Positions 46,276-55,995 are shown, numbered from the stretch's first letter. The stretch is 64,000 nucleotides of DNA from Ilyomonas limi (GCF_005233845.1 NZ_SZQL01000004.1:77501-141500), one strand, 5' to 3'. Program-made: numbers and translations. The notes: generated by a model from the letters alone, not told the origin.

Positions 46276-48885
46276 TTACGCATGTTCATGCACTTCATTT
46301 CTGAAGACTACTTTATCGTCAAATACATCTACGAGCACAGGCTGACTTTTATCTATTGTACCGCTGAGTATTTTTTTGCTTAATCCATTAATAATTTCTT
46401 TCTGGATTAAACGCTTCAAGGGTCTTGCCCCCAACTGCGGATCATAGCCGTTCCGTGCCAAATAATCCAGGGCATAATCGCTGAACTGAAGGTCTATGCC
46501 ATTCATAGCCACTGTCTTTTTCAACTGGTCTAATTGTATGCGGATGATACCTTTTATTTCCTTGCGCGACAATGGGCGGAACATAATCACTTCATCAATA
46601 CGGTTGAAGAACTCAGGACGTATGGTTTGTCGCAGCATATCAATCACAGCATCTTTGGTACGCTCTACTACATCCTCCATATTCTTTTCATCTATATCTT
46701 CAAAGGCATCCTGAATTACCTGGCTGCCCACATTGCTGGTCATAACGATGATGGTGTTTTTAAAGTTTACCACGCGACCTTTATTGTCGGTAAGGCGACC
46801 ATCATCCAGCACCTGCAGCAATACGTTGAACACATCCGGATGTGCTTTTTCTATCTCATCCAACAGTACTACACTGTATGGTTTGCGGCGCACCGCTTCC
46901 GTTAATTGTCCACCTTCATCATAACCTACATAGCCCGGAGGCGCACCCACTAAGCGCGACACAGAATGCTTTTCCTGATACTCGCTCATGTCTATGCGGG
47001 TAAGCATATTTTCATCATCAAACAAATACTCGGCAAGTGCTTTTGCCAACTCTGTTTTACCCACACCGGTGGTGCCTAAGAAGATGAAAGAACCAATTGG
47101 TTTTTTGGGATCATGCAAACCGGCACGGCTACGGCGGATAGCATCGGCAACAGCTTCTATTGCTTCATCCTGACCTACTACACGCTTGTGCAATTCATCT
47201 TCTAAATTCAACAGTTTTTCTCTTTCGCTTTGCAGCATTTTGCTTACCGGTATACCAGTAGCTTTTGCAATAGCTTCCGCAATGTCTTCCGCATCTACTT
47301 CTTCTTTTAATAATCTTCTTTCGCTAATAGCATCCAGTTCTTTGGAGTTGTCAGCAATAATCTTTTCCTGCTCTTTTATTTTACCGTAGCGTATTTCTGC
47401 TACTTTGCCAAAGTCGCCCTCACGTTCTGCACGTTCTGCTTCCTGCTTCAACTCTTCAATTGTTGCCTTAGCGGTTTGAATTTTTTCAACCACTTCTTTT
47501 TCTTCACTCCATTTAGCCTTCAGCGTGTCCCGCTGCACACTTAAGAGCGAAATTTCCTGCGCTAAATCTTTCAGCTTTTCTTCATCATTCTCCCGCTTGA
47601 TGGCTTCGCGCTCAATTTCCAACTGGCGAATCTGGCGTTCCAGCTTATCCAGTTCTTCGGGTTGGGAGTTCATTTCCAAACGAAGCTTGGCGGCGCTTTC
47701 ATCTATTAAGTCAATGGCTTTGTCGGGTAAGAAACGGTCAGTGATATATCGGTTGGATAATTCCACTGCTGCAATAATTGCTTCATCTTTGATGCGCACG
47801 TGATGGTGCGTTTCGTAACGGTCTTTAATGCCACGCAGGATAGAAATAGCATCTTCTACATTCGGTTCATCAATCATTACTTTTTGGAAACGACGTTCCA
47901 AGGCCTTATCTTTTTCAAAGTATTTTTGATACTCGTTTAAGGTGGTTGCACCAATGGCCCTCAGCTCACCACGTGCCAATGCAGGTTTCAAAATATTTGC
48001 TGCGTCCATGGCACCTTCGCCACCGCCAGCGCCTACGAGCGTGTGTATCTCATCTATAAAAAGCAGGATTTCGCCTTCGCTCTCACTTACCTCTTTCACT
48101 ACGCCTTTTAGCCTTTCCTCAAACTCCCCTTTATATTTTGCACCGGCAATCAACTGACCCATATCCAGCGCATAAATAATCTTACTCTTCAGATTTTCGG
48201 GCACATCGCCATTTACAATACGCATTGCCAAACCTTCGGCAATAGCTGTTTTACCTACACCCGGCTCACCTACCAAAATGGGGTTGTTTTTGCTGCGGCG
48301 CGAAAGAATATGCAAGGTTCTACGGATTTCTTCATCGCGGCCGATAACGGGGTCCAGCTTACCGTTGATAGCCATGTCATTGAGGTTGCGGGCATACTTC
48401 TGTAATGCATTGTATTGCGTAGAAGAAGTTTGTGAATTAACGGTTGAACCTTTACGTAAATCCTTGATGGCAGCTACTAAACCCTTTTCGGTAAGTCCGG
48501 CATCTTTCAATAATTTAGATACATTATCGTTGCCATGCAGTACCGCCAGCAGCAAATGCTCAACACTTACAAACTCATCGCCAAATTGTTTGAGGGTAGA
48601 AGGAGCATACAGCAGCGCATTATTCAAATCGCGGCTGATGCTTTGCGCCGGCTGTCCGCCTTCGGTTCTGGGCAGGCGGCTGATAATATCGTCCAGCTTG
48701 TTGTCAACGTACTGTACATTGACGTTGTTTTTCTTTAATAAATATTCTACAGGACTATCCTTATCATCCAGTAAAGCTTTGAGCAGGTGAGCGGTTTCAA
48801 TATTGGTATTGCCGCTATTGAAAGCTACCTGCTGTGCCGCCTGGATGCTTTCCTGTGCTTTGATGGTATAATTATTTAAATTCAT
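46276..48885 (-). CDS. clpB: ATP-dependent chaperone ClpB
   Basis: 869 residues, the full ClpB length. The Clp N-domain is 1-150. NBD1 has Walker A GEPGVGKT near 206 and [13 protein letters not shown]. The middle coiled-coil M-domain (about 405-530), rich in Glu, Lys and Arg, separates ClpB from ClpA/ClpC. NBD2 has Walker A GTTGVGKT near 607, [14 protein letters not shown] and [11 protein letters not shown]. There is no ClpP-binding tripeptide loop. It disaggregates proteins with DnaK in heat stress. It is a single gene with its own terminator. No CIRCE element is seen upstream. Confidence 0.97.
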   Translation of the reverse strand: MNLNNYTIKAQESIQAAQQVAFNSGNTNIETAHLLKALLDDKDSPVEYLLKKNNVNVQYVDNKLDDIISRLPRTEGGQPAQSISRDLNNALLYAPSTLKQFGDEFVSVEHLLLAVLHGNDNVSKLLKDAGLTEKGLVAAIKDLRKGSTVNSQTSSTQYNALQKYARNLNDMAINGKLDPVIGRDEEIRRTLHILSRRSKNNPILVGEPGVGKTAIAEGLAMRIVNGDVPENLKSKIIYALDMGQLIAGAKYKGEFEERLKGVVKEVSESEGEILLFIDEIHTLVGAGGGEGAMDAANILKPALARGELRAIGATTLNEYQKYFEKDKALERRFQKVMIDEPNVEDAISILRGIKDRYETHHHVRIKDEAIIAAVELSNRYITDRFLPDKAIDLIDESAAKLRLEMNSQPEELDKLERQIRQLEIEREAIKRENDEEKLKDLAQEISLLSVQRDTLKAKWSEEKEVVEKIQTAKATIEELKQEAERAEREGDFGKVAEIRYGKIKEQEKIIADNSKELDAISERRLLKEEVDAEDIAEAIAKATGIPVSKMLQSEREKLLNLEDELHKRVVGQDEAIEAVADAIRRSRAGLHDPKKPIGSFIFLGTTGVGKTELAKALAEYLFDDENMLTRIDMSEYQEKHSVSRLVGAPPGYVGYDEGGQLTEAVRRKPYSVVLLDEIEKAHPDVFNVLLQVLDDGRLTDNKGRVVNFKNTIIVMTSNVGSQVIQDAFEDIDEKNMEDVVERTKDAVIDMLRQTIRPEFFNRIDEVIMFRPLSRKEIKGIIRIQLDQLKKTVAMNGIDLQFSDYALDYLARNGYDPQLGARPLKRLIQKEIINGLSKKILSGTIDKSQPVLVDVFDDKVVFRNEVHEHA

Positions 48886-49155
48886 ATCGTGTTTTCAATC
48901 TTTTTAGCTGTGATTAGTATAGCTTATCAATCAAACATCAAACCAGCATAAAGTATGTAGAAATTATGTCATTTTTTACATGTTTATACTGACTGTAATG
49001 CAGTGCTGCAAAGGCTTTTATGCTATTTTTTCAGTTCAAAAAAAATTCTTCCACAGAAACTATTCCAAGAGGTATTTAGTTTGGTAAAACGGAAGGTTAA
49101 AGCTATGAGGTTTGGAGTAAGAGGATGAGTAAATAATTATTTTGATGACGCTATA

Positions 49156-49259
49156 AGATGCTACTTGACTCCACCATTCCGAGTTACCACCAATTAAAAG
49201 AATAAATCATTGGCGAATGAGCAACAGTTTTATCGGAATGACGAATGCGGGTAGCATCT
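49156..49259. repeat. REP-like imperfect inverted repeat
   Basis: AGATGCTAC (49156-49164) pairs with GTAGCATCT (49251-49259), and the inner CATTCCG/CGGAATG also pair. A second short dyad of the CCTGTCTGCC/GGCAGG type lies at 49368-49387. Both are non-coding, upstream of lysA. Confidence 0.55.
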
Positions 49260-49367
49260 GTAAAATTGAATGGATATTGTACTCATCGGTTTTATCGGTC
49301 AGTCATTAGTTTTATCCTTACTTAATACACTTTCCGTTCTAGTCCGTGTTGAAGCATCCGTGTCATT

Positions 49368-49387
49368 CCTGTCTGCCGACAGGCAGG
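49368..49387. repeat. Short palindromic repeat CCTGTCTGCCGACAGGCAGG
   Basis: A 20-nt near-perfect palindrome, stem CCTGTCTG/CAGGCAGG. This type of CCTGYCTGCC palindrome is often scattered in intergenic DNA of Bacteroidota. Only this one was noticed in the window. Confidence 0.5.
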
Positions 49388-49455
49388 GTTGTGCTATTAT
49401 TCAATTCGTTAATCATTACGACAAACCATCGGCACGCCGTATCTTCGCGCGCATT

Positions 49456-50673
49456 ATGCTGGAGCAACTAACCAATGCGCAATTAATAGAGATTGCAAAT
49501 GAATTTGGTACACCGGTTTATGTGTACCATGCCGAAAAAATAGAACAACAATTAGCAGAACTGCAACAAGCTTTTGCCGGCTGTAAGGCAAAGTTTTTTT
49601 ATGCCTGCAAGGCACTTACCAATATCAATATATTAAAGCTGGTAAATCAGTTGGGGGCTAATCTTGACTGTGTAAGTATTAATGAAGTAAAGCTGGGATT
49701 GAAAGCCGGCTTTGATGCAAAACGTATTTTATTTACCCCTAACTGTGTTGATTTTGCAGAGATTGATGAAGCAAAAGGGCTTGGTGTAAATTTGAACATA
49801 GATAATATTTCTATTCTGGAACAGTTTGGTAACCGCTATGGCAATAGCTATCCGGTATGTATTCGCCTTAACCCCCATATTATGGCAGGCGGCAATTACA
49901 AGATTTCTACCGGGCATATTGATAGCAAGTTTGGGATTTCCATACACCAGTTGCGCCATATTGAGCGCATTATTAAAAGTGCCAACCTGCATGTGAATGG
50001 CTTGCACATGCACACCGGCAGTGAAATAAAAGATATTGAAGTGTTTTTGCGCGGATTGGAAGTGATGTTTGACATTGCTACCCATTTTCCACAAATAGAG
50101 TTTATTGATTTGGGCAGTGGTTTTAAAGTGCCGTATCAACAAGATGATGTAGCAACCGACGTGCGTGCTTTGGGCGAAAAAGTTGCCGAAGCATTTAAAG
50201 TATATGAACAGGAGACTGGCAGGAAATTGGAAGTATGGTTTGAGCCTGGAAAATACTTAGTGAGTGAAGCCGGTTATTTTGTGGTAAAGGCCAACGTAAT
50301 AAAGCAAACAACCGCCACTGTTTTTGTAGGTGTAAATTCCGGTTTTAACCACCTCATACGCCCGATGTTTTATGATGCTTTTCATCGCATTGAAAACATC
50401 AGCAATCCGCAGGGTCCGGAGCGTATTTATACCGTAGTAGGTAATATTTGCGAGACGGATACATTTGCGTGGGACAGGAAAATAAATGAGGTACGCGAAG
50501 GCGATTATCTTGTTTTTTACAATGCCGGCGCTTATGGATTTGAAATGAGCAGCAACTTCAACTCGAGGTTAAAGCCTGCCGAAGTATTGGTGAAAGATGG
50601 TAAAACGCACCTGATACGGAAACGCGATGCCTTTGAAGACCTGCTAAAAAACCAGGTGGAAGTTGCATTTTAG
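49456..50673 (+). CDS. lysA: Diaminopimelate decarboxylase
   Basis: 405 residues from ATG 49456, which gives the normal N-terminus MLEQLTNAQLIEIANEFGTP; an earlier ATG at 49270 would run through the repeat at 49368. It is a fold-type III PLP enzyme with the PLP Lys in AKFFYACKALTNINILK. The substrate/PLP-binding segments are GLHMHTGSEI, FIDLGSGFKVPY and WFEPGKYLVSEAG. The C-terminal NICETDTFAWDR supplies the active-site Cys across the dimer. It makes lysine from meso-diaminopimelate. An ABC ATPase gene follows 60 nt downstream. Confidence 0.94.
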   Translation: MLEQLTNAQLIEIANEFGTPVYVYHAEKIEQQLAELQQAFAGCKAKFFYACKALTNINILKLVNQLGANLDCVSINEVKLGLKAGFDAKRILFTPNCVDFAEIDEAKGLGVNLNIDNISILEQFGNRYGNSYPVCIRLNPHIMAGGNYKISTGHIDSKFGISIHQLRHIERIIKSANLHVNGLHMHTGSEIKDIEVFLRGLEVMFDIATHFPQIEFIDLGSGFKVPYQQDDVATDVRALGEKVAEAFKVYEQETGRKLEVWFEPGKYLVSEAGYFVVKANVIKQTTATVFVGVNSGFNHLIRPMFYDAFHRIENISNPQGPERIYTVVGNICETDTFAWDRKINEVREGDYLVFYNAGAYGFEMSSNFNSRLKPAEVLVKDGKTHLIRKRDAFEDLLKNQVEVAF

Positions 50674-50733
50674 TTTTGATGGGTGTTTTCGTGGCATTTA
50701 CGCAATTACCTTATTCAACTAACAATAATCATC

Positions 50734-51510
50734 ATGATTGATGTAAAACATGTACGGAAAAGCTTTGGCGAAAAAGTAGTGTTGCAGGACATCAGTTCAA
50801 CTATGCAAACGGGCAAGTGCAACCTCATTATTGGTACGAGTGGCAGTGGTAAAACGGTGCTCATGAAAATAATGATTGGATTGATTCAGCCTGATGCCGG
50901 TGAAATATGCTATGATGGAAAAGACATTGTAACGATGGATGCGGAAGATCGTAAGCAATTGCGCCAGCAGGTAGGCATGTTGTTTCAGGGATCTGCATTA
51001 TTTGATTCGCAAACGGTGGAAGAGAATGTAATGTTTCCGTTGCAGATGTTTACCAACATGAGCTATAAAGAGCGCAAAAAGCGGGTGAATGAAGTGTTGG
51101 AAAAAGTAAATCTGAAAGATGCCAATAAAAAATATCCTGCCGAGATAAGTGGTGGTATGATGAAGCGTGTTGGCATTGCGAGAGCCATTGTAATGAACCC
51201 TAAGTATTTGTTTTGCGATGAACCCAACTCCGGTCTCGACCCGCAAACTTCGGGGTTGATAGATGAGTTAGTGCACGATATTACGGTAGAAAACAACATC
51301 ACTACGGTTATCAATACACACGACATGAACAGCGTAATGGATATTGGCGACCACATCTTATTTATGACCGAAGGACTGAGGCAATGGGAGGGTACAAAGG
51401 ACGACATTATCTTCAGCAAAAACAAACGCTTAAATGATTTCATCTTTGCATCCGACTTTTTGCAGGATGCAAAGGCTAAACGCATGGAAGAAGTGGAGGA
51501 GAAGAAGTAG
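50734..51510 (+). CDS. ABC transporter ATP-binding protein, MlaF-like
   Basis: 258 residues from ATG 50734. Walker A is GTSGSGKTVLM, the Q-loop LFQGSALFDSQTV, the ABC signature PAEISGGMMKRVGIARAI and Walker B YLFCDEPNSGLDP, followed by the H-loop NTHDMNS. The sequence around the signature (SGGMMKRVGIARA) matches the MlaF/Mkl lipid-transport class that keeps outer-membrane asymmetry. The MlaE-type permease and MlaD-type binding protein usually encoded beside it are absent; lysA lies upstream. The permease is presumably encoded elsewhere. A terminator follows at 51552. Confidence 0.9.
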   Translation: MIDVKHVRKSFGEKVVLQDISSTMQTGKCNLIIGTSGSGKTVLMKIMIGLIQPDAGEICYDGKDIVTMDAEDRKQLRQQVGMLFQGSALFDSQTVEENVMFPLQMFTNMSYKERKKRVNEVLEKVNLKDANKKYPAEISGGMMKRVGIARAIVMNPKYLFCDEPNSGLDPQTSGLIDELVHDITVENNITTVINTHDMNSVMDIGDHILFMTEGLRQWEGTKDDIIFSKNKRLNDFIFASDFLQDAKAKRMEEVEEKK

Positions 51511-51551
51511 ATTTGTTCTATTTGGTAGCAACCTGTTTTATATAATTTCAG

Positions 51552-51590
51552 AGAGCAGCGGGCATTCTGCAAGCTGCTCTTTTCTTTTTC
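51552..51590 (+). terminator. Terminator after the Mla-type ATPase gene
   Basis: The stem AGAGCAGC/GCTGCTCT surrounds a 13-nt loop and is followed by TTTCTTTTTC. Confidence 0.82.
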
Positions 51591-51671
51591 TCACCACTGT
51601 AAATAAATACATACTTACCGGCATATTTCCTTATTTAAGAGATTTATAAATGCTGCTTTCGCACTGTTTCC

Positions 51672-51679
51672 TATTTTTG
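51672..51679 (+). promoter_or_regulatory. Probable -7 element of the comA-like/aroE operon
   Basis: TATTTTTG matches TAnnTTTG, 25 nt before the ATG. The -33 region is not clear. Confidence 0.4.
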
Positions 51680-51704
51680 CGCCGCACATAAACGATTTTA
51701 TAGC

Positions 51705-52484
51705 ATGAATTTCAACCTGCTACAGATACCAGAACGCACCCGGCAACCCCGTGTTAACGGCATTACCATGGTAATGGATAAAGGGTTAAGTATTAATGAT
51801 GTAAAGAATTGGCTAAGCATTGCTCACCCGTATGTGGACGTTGTAAAACTGGGCTTTGGAACATCGTTCGTTACGCCCAACCTGCGCGAGAAAATTGAAG
51901 TATATCAATCGTACAACATTCCTGTTTATTTTGGCGGTACGCTGTTCGAAGCTTTCCTCATTCGCAATCAATTGGATGATTATATAGCTATTTGCAAAGA
52001 CTATGGCATTACGTATATGGAGGTAAGTGATGGCTCTATTACTATCCCTCATGCCGAGAAATGTGGCTATATAGAAAAGCTTACAAAACACGCAACTGTA
52101 TTAAGTGAGGTGGGCAGCAAAGATGCAACACATATTATTCCGCCGTATAAATGGATTCAACTGATGAAGGCAGAACTGGAAGCCGGTTCTTCGTATGTGA
52201 TAGCCGAAGCGCGCGAAGGTGGTAACGTAGGCATTTACCGCGGCAGCGGCGAAGTACGCGAAGGCCTCGTAAATGAAATCCTTACACAAATACCCGGCGA
52301 GAAAATATTGTGGGAAGCACCGCAAAAAGAGCAGCAATTATATTTCCTTGAATTATTAGGTTGCAATGTAAACCTGGGCAATATTGCTCCCAACGAAGTC
52401 ATTCCGCTGGAGACGATGCGCATCGGGTTGCGTGGCGATACGTTCCATTTATACCTTGATGAATTAACCAAGCAAAGAATGTAA
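51705..52484 (+). CDS. Phosphosulfolactate synthase family protein (ComA-like)
   Basis: 259 residues, a TIM-barrel of the (2R)-phospho-3-sulfolactate synthase family. Recognised segments are TMVMDKGLSINDVKNW, VDVVKLGFGTSFV, PVYFGGTLFEAF, YMEVSDGSITIP, SEVGSKDATHIIPP and VIAEAREGGNVGIYR. ComA adds sulfite to phosphoenolpyruvate in coenzyme M synthesis. In non-methanogens the product may feed sulfolactate or sulfonolipid routes. Its next gene, aroE, starts 4 nt after the stop, so they are cotranscribed. In Bacteroidota the true reaction has not, to my knowledge, been settled, and no comB, comC or comDE genes are here. Bacteroidota that make sulfonolipids need a C3 sulfonate precursor, which makes this family of interest. 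Confidence 0.85.
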   Translation: MNFNLLQIPERTRQPRVNGITMVMDKGLSINDVKNWLSIAHPYVDVVKLGFGTSFVTPNLREKIEVYQSYNIPVYFGGTLFEAFLIRNQLDDYIAICKDYGITYMEVSDGSITIPHAEKCGYIEKLTKHATVLSEVGSKDATHIIPPYKWIQLMKAELEAGSSYVIAEAREGGNVGIYRGSGEVREGLVNEILTQIPGEKILWEAPQKEQQLYFLELLGCNVNLGNIAPNEVIPLETMRIGLRGDTFHLYLDELTKQRM

Positions 52485-52488
52485 TTCC

Positions 52489-53226
52489 ATGCGCACATTT
52501 GGTATCATTGGCTTTCCGTTGTCGCACTCATTTTCGCAGCGCTATTTTACTCAAAAGTTTGAGCAGGAAGGTGTAGTAGATGCCGTGTTTAAAAACTACG
52601 CCATAAAAGATATAGATGAACTGGAAAATGTGCTGGCAACAGAGCCGGACTTGCAAGGTTTAGCTGTAACAATTCCTTATAAAAAAGCAGTACTACCTTT
52701 CTTAAACACGACAACCGAAGCAGTGCAGCAAACGGGCGCCTGTAATTGCATCCGCATAAAAGATAAAGCGCTGATTGGTTATAACACCGATGTAATAGGT
52801 TTTGAAGAATCTTTTAAAATACATTTACAACCACATCATACAAAAGCATTGGTATTAGGTAGTGGCGGTGCAGCGGCGGCAGTAGAATATGTGCTTCAAA
52901 AAATGAATATTGAGTACTTTATTGTTTCGCGCAGGGCTTTACCCGAAAAAAATATTATTGATTACAAGGCTGTAGATGAAGCTTTATTACATCAATACAA
53001 CATTATTATTAATTGCACACCGCTCGGCACTTATCCCGAAGTAAATGAAGCACCTGCATTACCTTATCAGTTGCTTACGCCACAACACTATTTATTTGAT
53101 CTTGTTTATAATCCGCCGCTCACTAAGTTTTTAGCACTTGGGCAGGCGCAAGGTGCTATTATACAAAACGGTTATGATATGCTTACTATACAGGCAGAAC
53201 ATAACTGGCGCATTTGGAATGAATAA
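52489..53226 (+). CDS. aroE: Shikimate dehydrogenase
   Basis: 245 residues, at the short end for AroE. The N-terminal substrate domain has FGIIGFPLSHSFSQRYF (Ser residues bind shikimate) and VTIPYKKAVLPFL with the catalytic Lys. Asp is in GYNTDVIGFEESF. The NADP domain has VLGSGGAAAAVEYVL, with the glycine-rich loop. The end NGYDMLTIQAEHNWRIW is typical. It reduces 3-dehydroshikimate to shikimate. It is the second gene of the operon with the ComA-like gene and is closed by a strong hairpin. Confidence 0.94.
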   Translation: MRTFGIIGFPLSHSFSQRYFTQKFEQEGVVDAVFKNYAIKDIDELENVLATEPDLQGLAVTIPYKKAVLPFLNTTTEAVQQTGACNCIRIKDKALIGYNTDVIGFEESFKIHLQPHHTKALVLGSGGAAAAVEYVLQKMNIEYFIVSRRALPEKNIIDYKAVDEALLHQYNIIINCTPLGTYPEVNEAPALPYQLLTPQHYLFDLVYNPPLTKFLALGQAQGAIIQNGYDMLTIQAEHNWRIWNE

Positions 53227-53250
53227 TTGAAGCAGGTTGTAGCTGCTATT

Positions 53251-53297
53251 ACCTGTACATTATTTTTCTTGTTAAGGAAATAATGTACAGGTTTTTT
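53251..53297 (+). terminator. Terminator of the comA-like/aroE operon
   Basis: A perfect 15-bp stem, ACCTGTACATTATTT (53251-53265) with 53278-53292, followed by TTTTT. Confidence 0.92.
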
Positions 53298-53381
53298 GTT
53301 TTATTTAGTCCCATTTTCTCCTTTGCTTGGTTTGGTATTTGTAAAGCGATGTATATACATTCATTGTTATAAAAACCTAAT

Positions 53382-53579
53382 CTATGCAAAGCGAAACACA
53401 GAAAAATGAGTAATCAGCAGGGTACATAGGATGCGGCAAAAGATGCGGCTGCAAAGAAAGCTAACACTTCGGACTCCATCCCGAATACCAGCTTTGTTTA
53501 AGGGCAATAAATGATGCTTGTTGCAAGGCCTGGCAAGCGGTCGCCCGCACAAGAGGCATATATCATTGCTGTTGTTCAA
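53382..53579 (-). pseudogene. Truncated HNH-endonuclease-like gene fragment
   Basis: About 65 codons. The first half reads NDICLLCGRPLARPCNKHHLLPLNK, with the CxxC and KHHLxPL pattern of small HNH nucleases common in Bacteroidota. After residue 30 the expected conserved text (GG followed by a second His/Cys motif such as HxICHxKIH) is missing or unrecognisable, and the frame ends after 65 residues, well short of the usual length. No ATG opens the frame; the first start-like codon is TTG. It follows the beta-barrel gene by 8 nt on the same strand. A frameshifted and truncated remnant is the best reading. Confidence 0.5.
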
Positions 53580-53587
53580 CTCAACTA

Positions 53588-54091
53588 TTACAATTTAAAG
53601 CCATAAGCAAAACGCAGCGCCAGTTGCTGCGCATAGCCATTATAATCCGTAAAGTTTTCGTATTTAAGACTTACATCAAAGCCATCGCCAAAGGCAAGCC
53701 CAAACGATGGTGAATACACAAACGAAGTGCCTGCCCCTTTTTTAGTACCAAAGCCTGCCCCAACTTCGCCGGCTACATATACATTTTTTACCGGAAAATA
53801 TTTCAAACCCACTTTCAACGGAACGATACCAAAACCTTCGTTGTATTTATTGGCTTTAAAGAATTGATAATAGCCCGTAGTTAAAATACCCGAAACGCCA
53901 CCACCAAAACTTTGTTGCAATCTAAAATCAGCGCCCAAGGTTGTTCTCGCAGGGTTTTTTAAAGTAGAGCCTGCATCTACAGCTACACCCATGCGCAAAG
54001 GTCCGTTTTGTGCTTTGGCGCTCATTGCTGTTATCACGCAAATTAAAATCATTACTGCAAGCTGCATCCATTGTTTTTTCTTCATCATCAT
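53588..54091 (-). CDS. Outer-membrane beta-barrel protein of unknown function
   Basis: 167 residues with a signal peptide (KKQWMQLAVMILICVITAMSAKAQ). The remainder alternates hydrophobic and polar residues with Gly and Tyr-rich strands (LGADFRLQQSFGGGVSGILTTGYY, VYVAGEVGAGFGTKKGAG, LKYENFTDYNGYAQQLALRF) and ends in KL after an aromatic FAYGF. This is the pattern of small eight-strand outer-membrane barrels (OmpW/OMP_b-brl type). Function is unknown. Three ATG codons in a row make the exact start uncertain by two residues. Confidence 0.82.
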   Translation of the reverse strand: MMMKKKQWMQLAVMILICVITAMSAKAQNGPLRMGVAVDAGSTLKNPARTTLGADFRLQQSFGGGVSGILTTGYYQFFKANKYNEGFGIVPLKVGLKYFPVKNVYVAGEVGAGFGTKKGAGTSFVYSPSFGLAFGDGFDVSLKYENFTDYNGYAQQLALRFAYGFKL

Positions 54092-54166
54092 CTTATATTA
54101 ATTTTAAAACGGCAAGGTCTAAAAAACTATACCAAAATAAGTAGTTGCAGATTAATTTAGCAGTAC

Positions 54167-54754
54167 ATGAATGTTATTACCACACTTGCTCAACTGCAGA
54201 AAATTACGTATGCCTTTCATCCGCTTCCTGCCGATGTATGGGAAGCTTTTGCGGAAGGCTGGCAACCTTTTTCCGCCAAAAGAAAAACCCTTATTACAGC
54301 AGCCGGTGATACCGAAAAGTACCTCTATTTTGTTGCAGAAGGTGTACAGCGTGCATTTTATTTAACCGAAGAAAAAGAAGCTACTTTGGTGTTTAGCTAT
54401 CCTTATTCTTTTTCTGGCGTAATGGATTCTTTTTTGTTACAAACGCCTTCTAAATATTACTTAGAAACATTAACCCAAAGCTATTTTTTAAGAACTACTT
54501 ATGCGCATATCAATACTTTAATGCTTCAATACCATGCGTTTGAAACCTTTATCCGCAAGGCATTAAGTGTAACAATTGCCGGCGTACTGGAAAGGCAAAT
54601 AGAACTGCAATGTTTTTCGGCAGAGCAAAAGTTTAAAACGCTCCTCAAGCGCAGCCCGCATGTATTACAGCTTATTCCACACAAATACTTAGCTTCTTAT
54701 CTGGGATTGGATGCCACTACGTTCAGTAAATTATTAGGCAGTGTACGGCTGTAA
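54167..54754 (+). CDS. Crp/Fnr-family transcriptional regulator
   Basis: 195 residues. The N-terminal cyclic-nucleotide-binding-like barrel (about 20-120) includes TEKYLYFVAEGVQRAFYL. The C-terminal part ends with a short helix-turn-helix (PHKYLASYLGLDATTFSKLL) that is shorter than in E. coli Crp. This compact type is abundant in Bacteroidota and often responds to unknown signals. It is followed 37 nt later by the DinB-family gene, so the two probably share a transcript. Confidence 0.88.
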   Translation: MNVITTLAQLQKITYAFHPLPADVWEAFAEGWQPFSAKRKTLITAAGDTEKYLYFVAEGVQRAFYLTEEKEATLVFSYPYSFSGVMDSFLLQTPSKYYLETLTQSYFLRTTYAHINTLMLQYHAFETFIRKALSVTIAGVLERQIELQCFSAEQKFKTLLKRSPHVLQLIPHKYLASYLGLDATTFSKLLGSVRL

Positions 54755-54791
54755 AAATCTTGGTGCAGGCCAAGATTTATGTTTTGGGTGA

Positions 54792-55427
54792 ATGGGAGCT
54801 TTGCAACATAAACAAACCACTATGCCTACATTCAACAGCAATCTACTCATTACCGATTTGCAACAGCAAACAGAAAGTTTTTTAAACGAAGCAGTACAAC
54901 AATGGCAAATGCTGCCGCCCGCCACCATGCTGCACAAAGAAAGCCCCGAAAAATGGAGTGCCACGCAATGCCTGATGCACCTTAACAGCTATGGACTTTA
55001 TTACTTACCGGCAATCGCTAAAACTATTGATGAAGCCAAAAGCAAACAAGTGTTGCATACAAAAGACTTTAAAAGTAGCTGGATAGGTAATTATTTTACC
55101 GAACTGATGTTGCCAAAAGATGCTGCAGGAACTGTAAGAAAAATGAAAGCGCCAAAGAATCATACGCCGCTGGCAAATGACAACAGTGATGTAGCTATTG
55201 CCACTTTTATAGATCAGCAGGAAATGCTATTGCAGTTGCTGGAGAAAGCAAGGGGAATTGACTTAAGAAAAGCTACAACACCCGTTTCCATTAGCAAATT
55301 TATCAGGCTGCCGGTGGGCGATACATTTAGGTTTTTGATAGCGCACAACTACCGCCATGTGTTACAGGCAAAACGGGCTATAGCGCATGCAAAACTGCAA
55401 GCCTCAGGCTACAAGCTGCAAGTATAA
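54792..55427 (+). CDS. DinB-family protein
   Basis: 211 residues from ATG 54792; ATG 54822 is also possible. It shows the four-helix DinB/YfiT-like bundle, with His-containing helices WSATQCLMHLNSYGLYYLP, near the middle FIDQQEMLLQLLEKARGID and at the end FRFLIAHNYRHVLQAKRA; three His usually bind a metal. Members act as thiol transferases or hydrolases with varied substrates. It is encoded after a Crp-type regulator, perhaps under the same control. Confidence 0.87.
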   Translation: MGALQHKQTTMPTFNSNLLITDLQQQTESFLNEAVQQWQMLPPATMLHKESPEKWSATQCLMHLNSYGLYYLPAIAKTIDEAKSKQVLHTKDFKSSWIGNYFTELMLPKDAAGTVRKMKAPKNHTPLANDNSDVAIATFIDQQEMLLQLLEKARGIDLRKATTPVSISKFIRLPVGDTFRFLIAHNYRHVLQAKRAIAHAKLQASGYKLQV

Positions 55428-55486
55428 GTTGTGTGCTAAGGGATTTATAGAATGGATACTGCTAACTGTAGTAAACGATTTAATAA

Positions 55487-55939
55487 TTAGCTGTTTTTTA
55501 TTAATAAAACACCTGCCATGACCAGACTAATGCCGGCAATCTTTTTTATATTAATATCCGAGGCTGCAATGCCAAACAAACCGTATTTATCTATGATGAT
55601 GGAAATAATTAACTGCCCCGCAATAATGAGTGTAAAAGATAAGGTAGCACCCAGGCGTGGTACCAGCGTTGTGGCAATACTTACAAAAAACGCACCTATC
55701 AATCCACCTGACCAGATCCACCAGGGGGCACCTTTGGTGCCTGCCAGGTCGAAAGGGTTTTGTCGCATTGCCATCAGGTAAAGACCCAGCAGGACAGTGC
55801 CGGTAATAAACGAAATAAATGCTGCTACTATGGGGTTGTTGACAGCGCGCCCAAGCCTGCCATTAATACCTGCCTGAATAGGCAGCATACAACCGCCCGC
55901 CAGTATAATGAGCATAAAAAGAAGGATCTTGAAATTCAT
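55487..55939 (-). CDS. DMT-superfamily transporter, YdcZ/DUF606 type
   Basis: 150 residues from ATG 55939; an earlier ATG at 55987 would add 16 polar residues. Five hydrophobic segments include MLIILAGGCMLPIQAGINGRLG, a DUF606 signature at the N-terminus, and VAAFISFITGTVLLGLYLMA. It is a small inner-membrane protein that probably works as a dimer of paired halves; substrate unknown. Single gene. Confidence 0.88.
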   Translation of the reverse strand: MNFKILLFMLIILAGGCMLPIQAGINGRLGRAVNNPIVAAFISFITGTVLLGLYLMAMRQNPFDLAGTKGAPWWIWSGGLIGAFFVSIATTLVPRLGATLSFTLIIAGQLIISIIIDKYGLFGIAASDINIKKIAGISLVMAGVLLIKNS

Positions 55940-55995
55940 ACTTTTTTGATCACAATTTGTTCTGATATTTTTTATTACAGATGCCATTAACAGAA

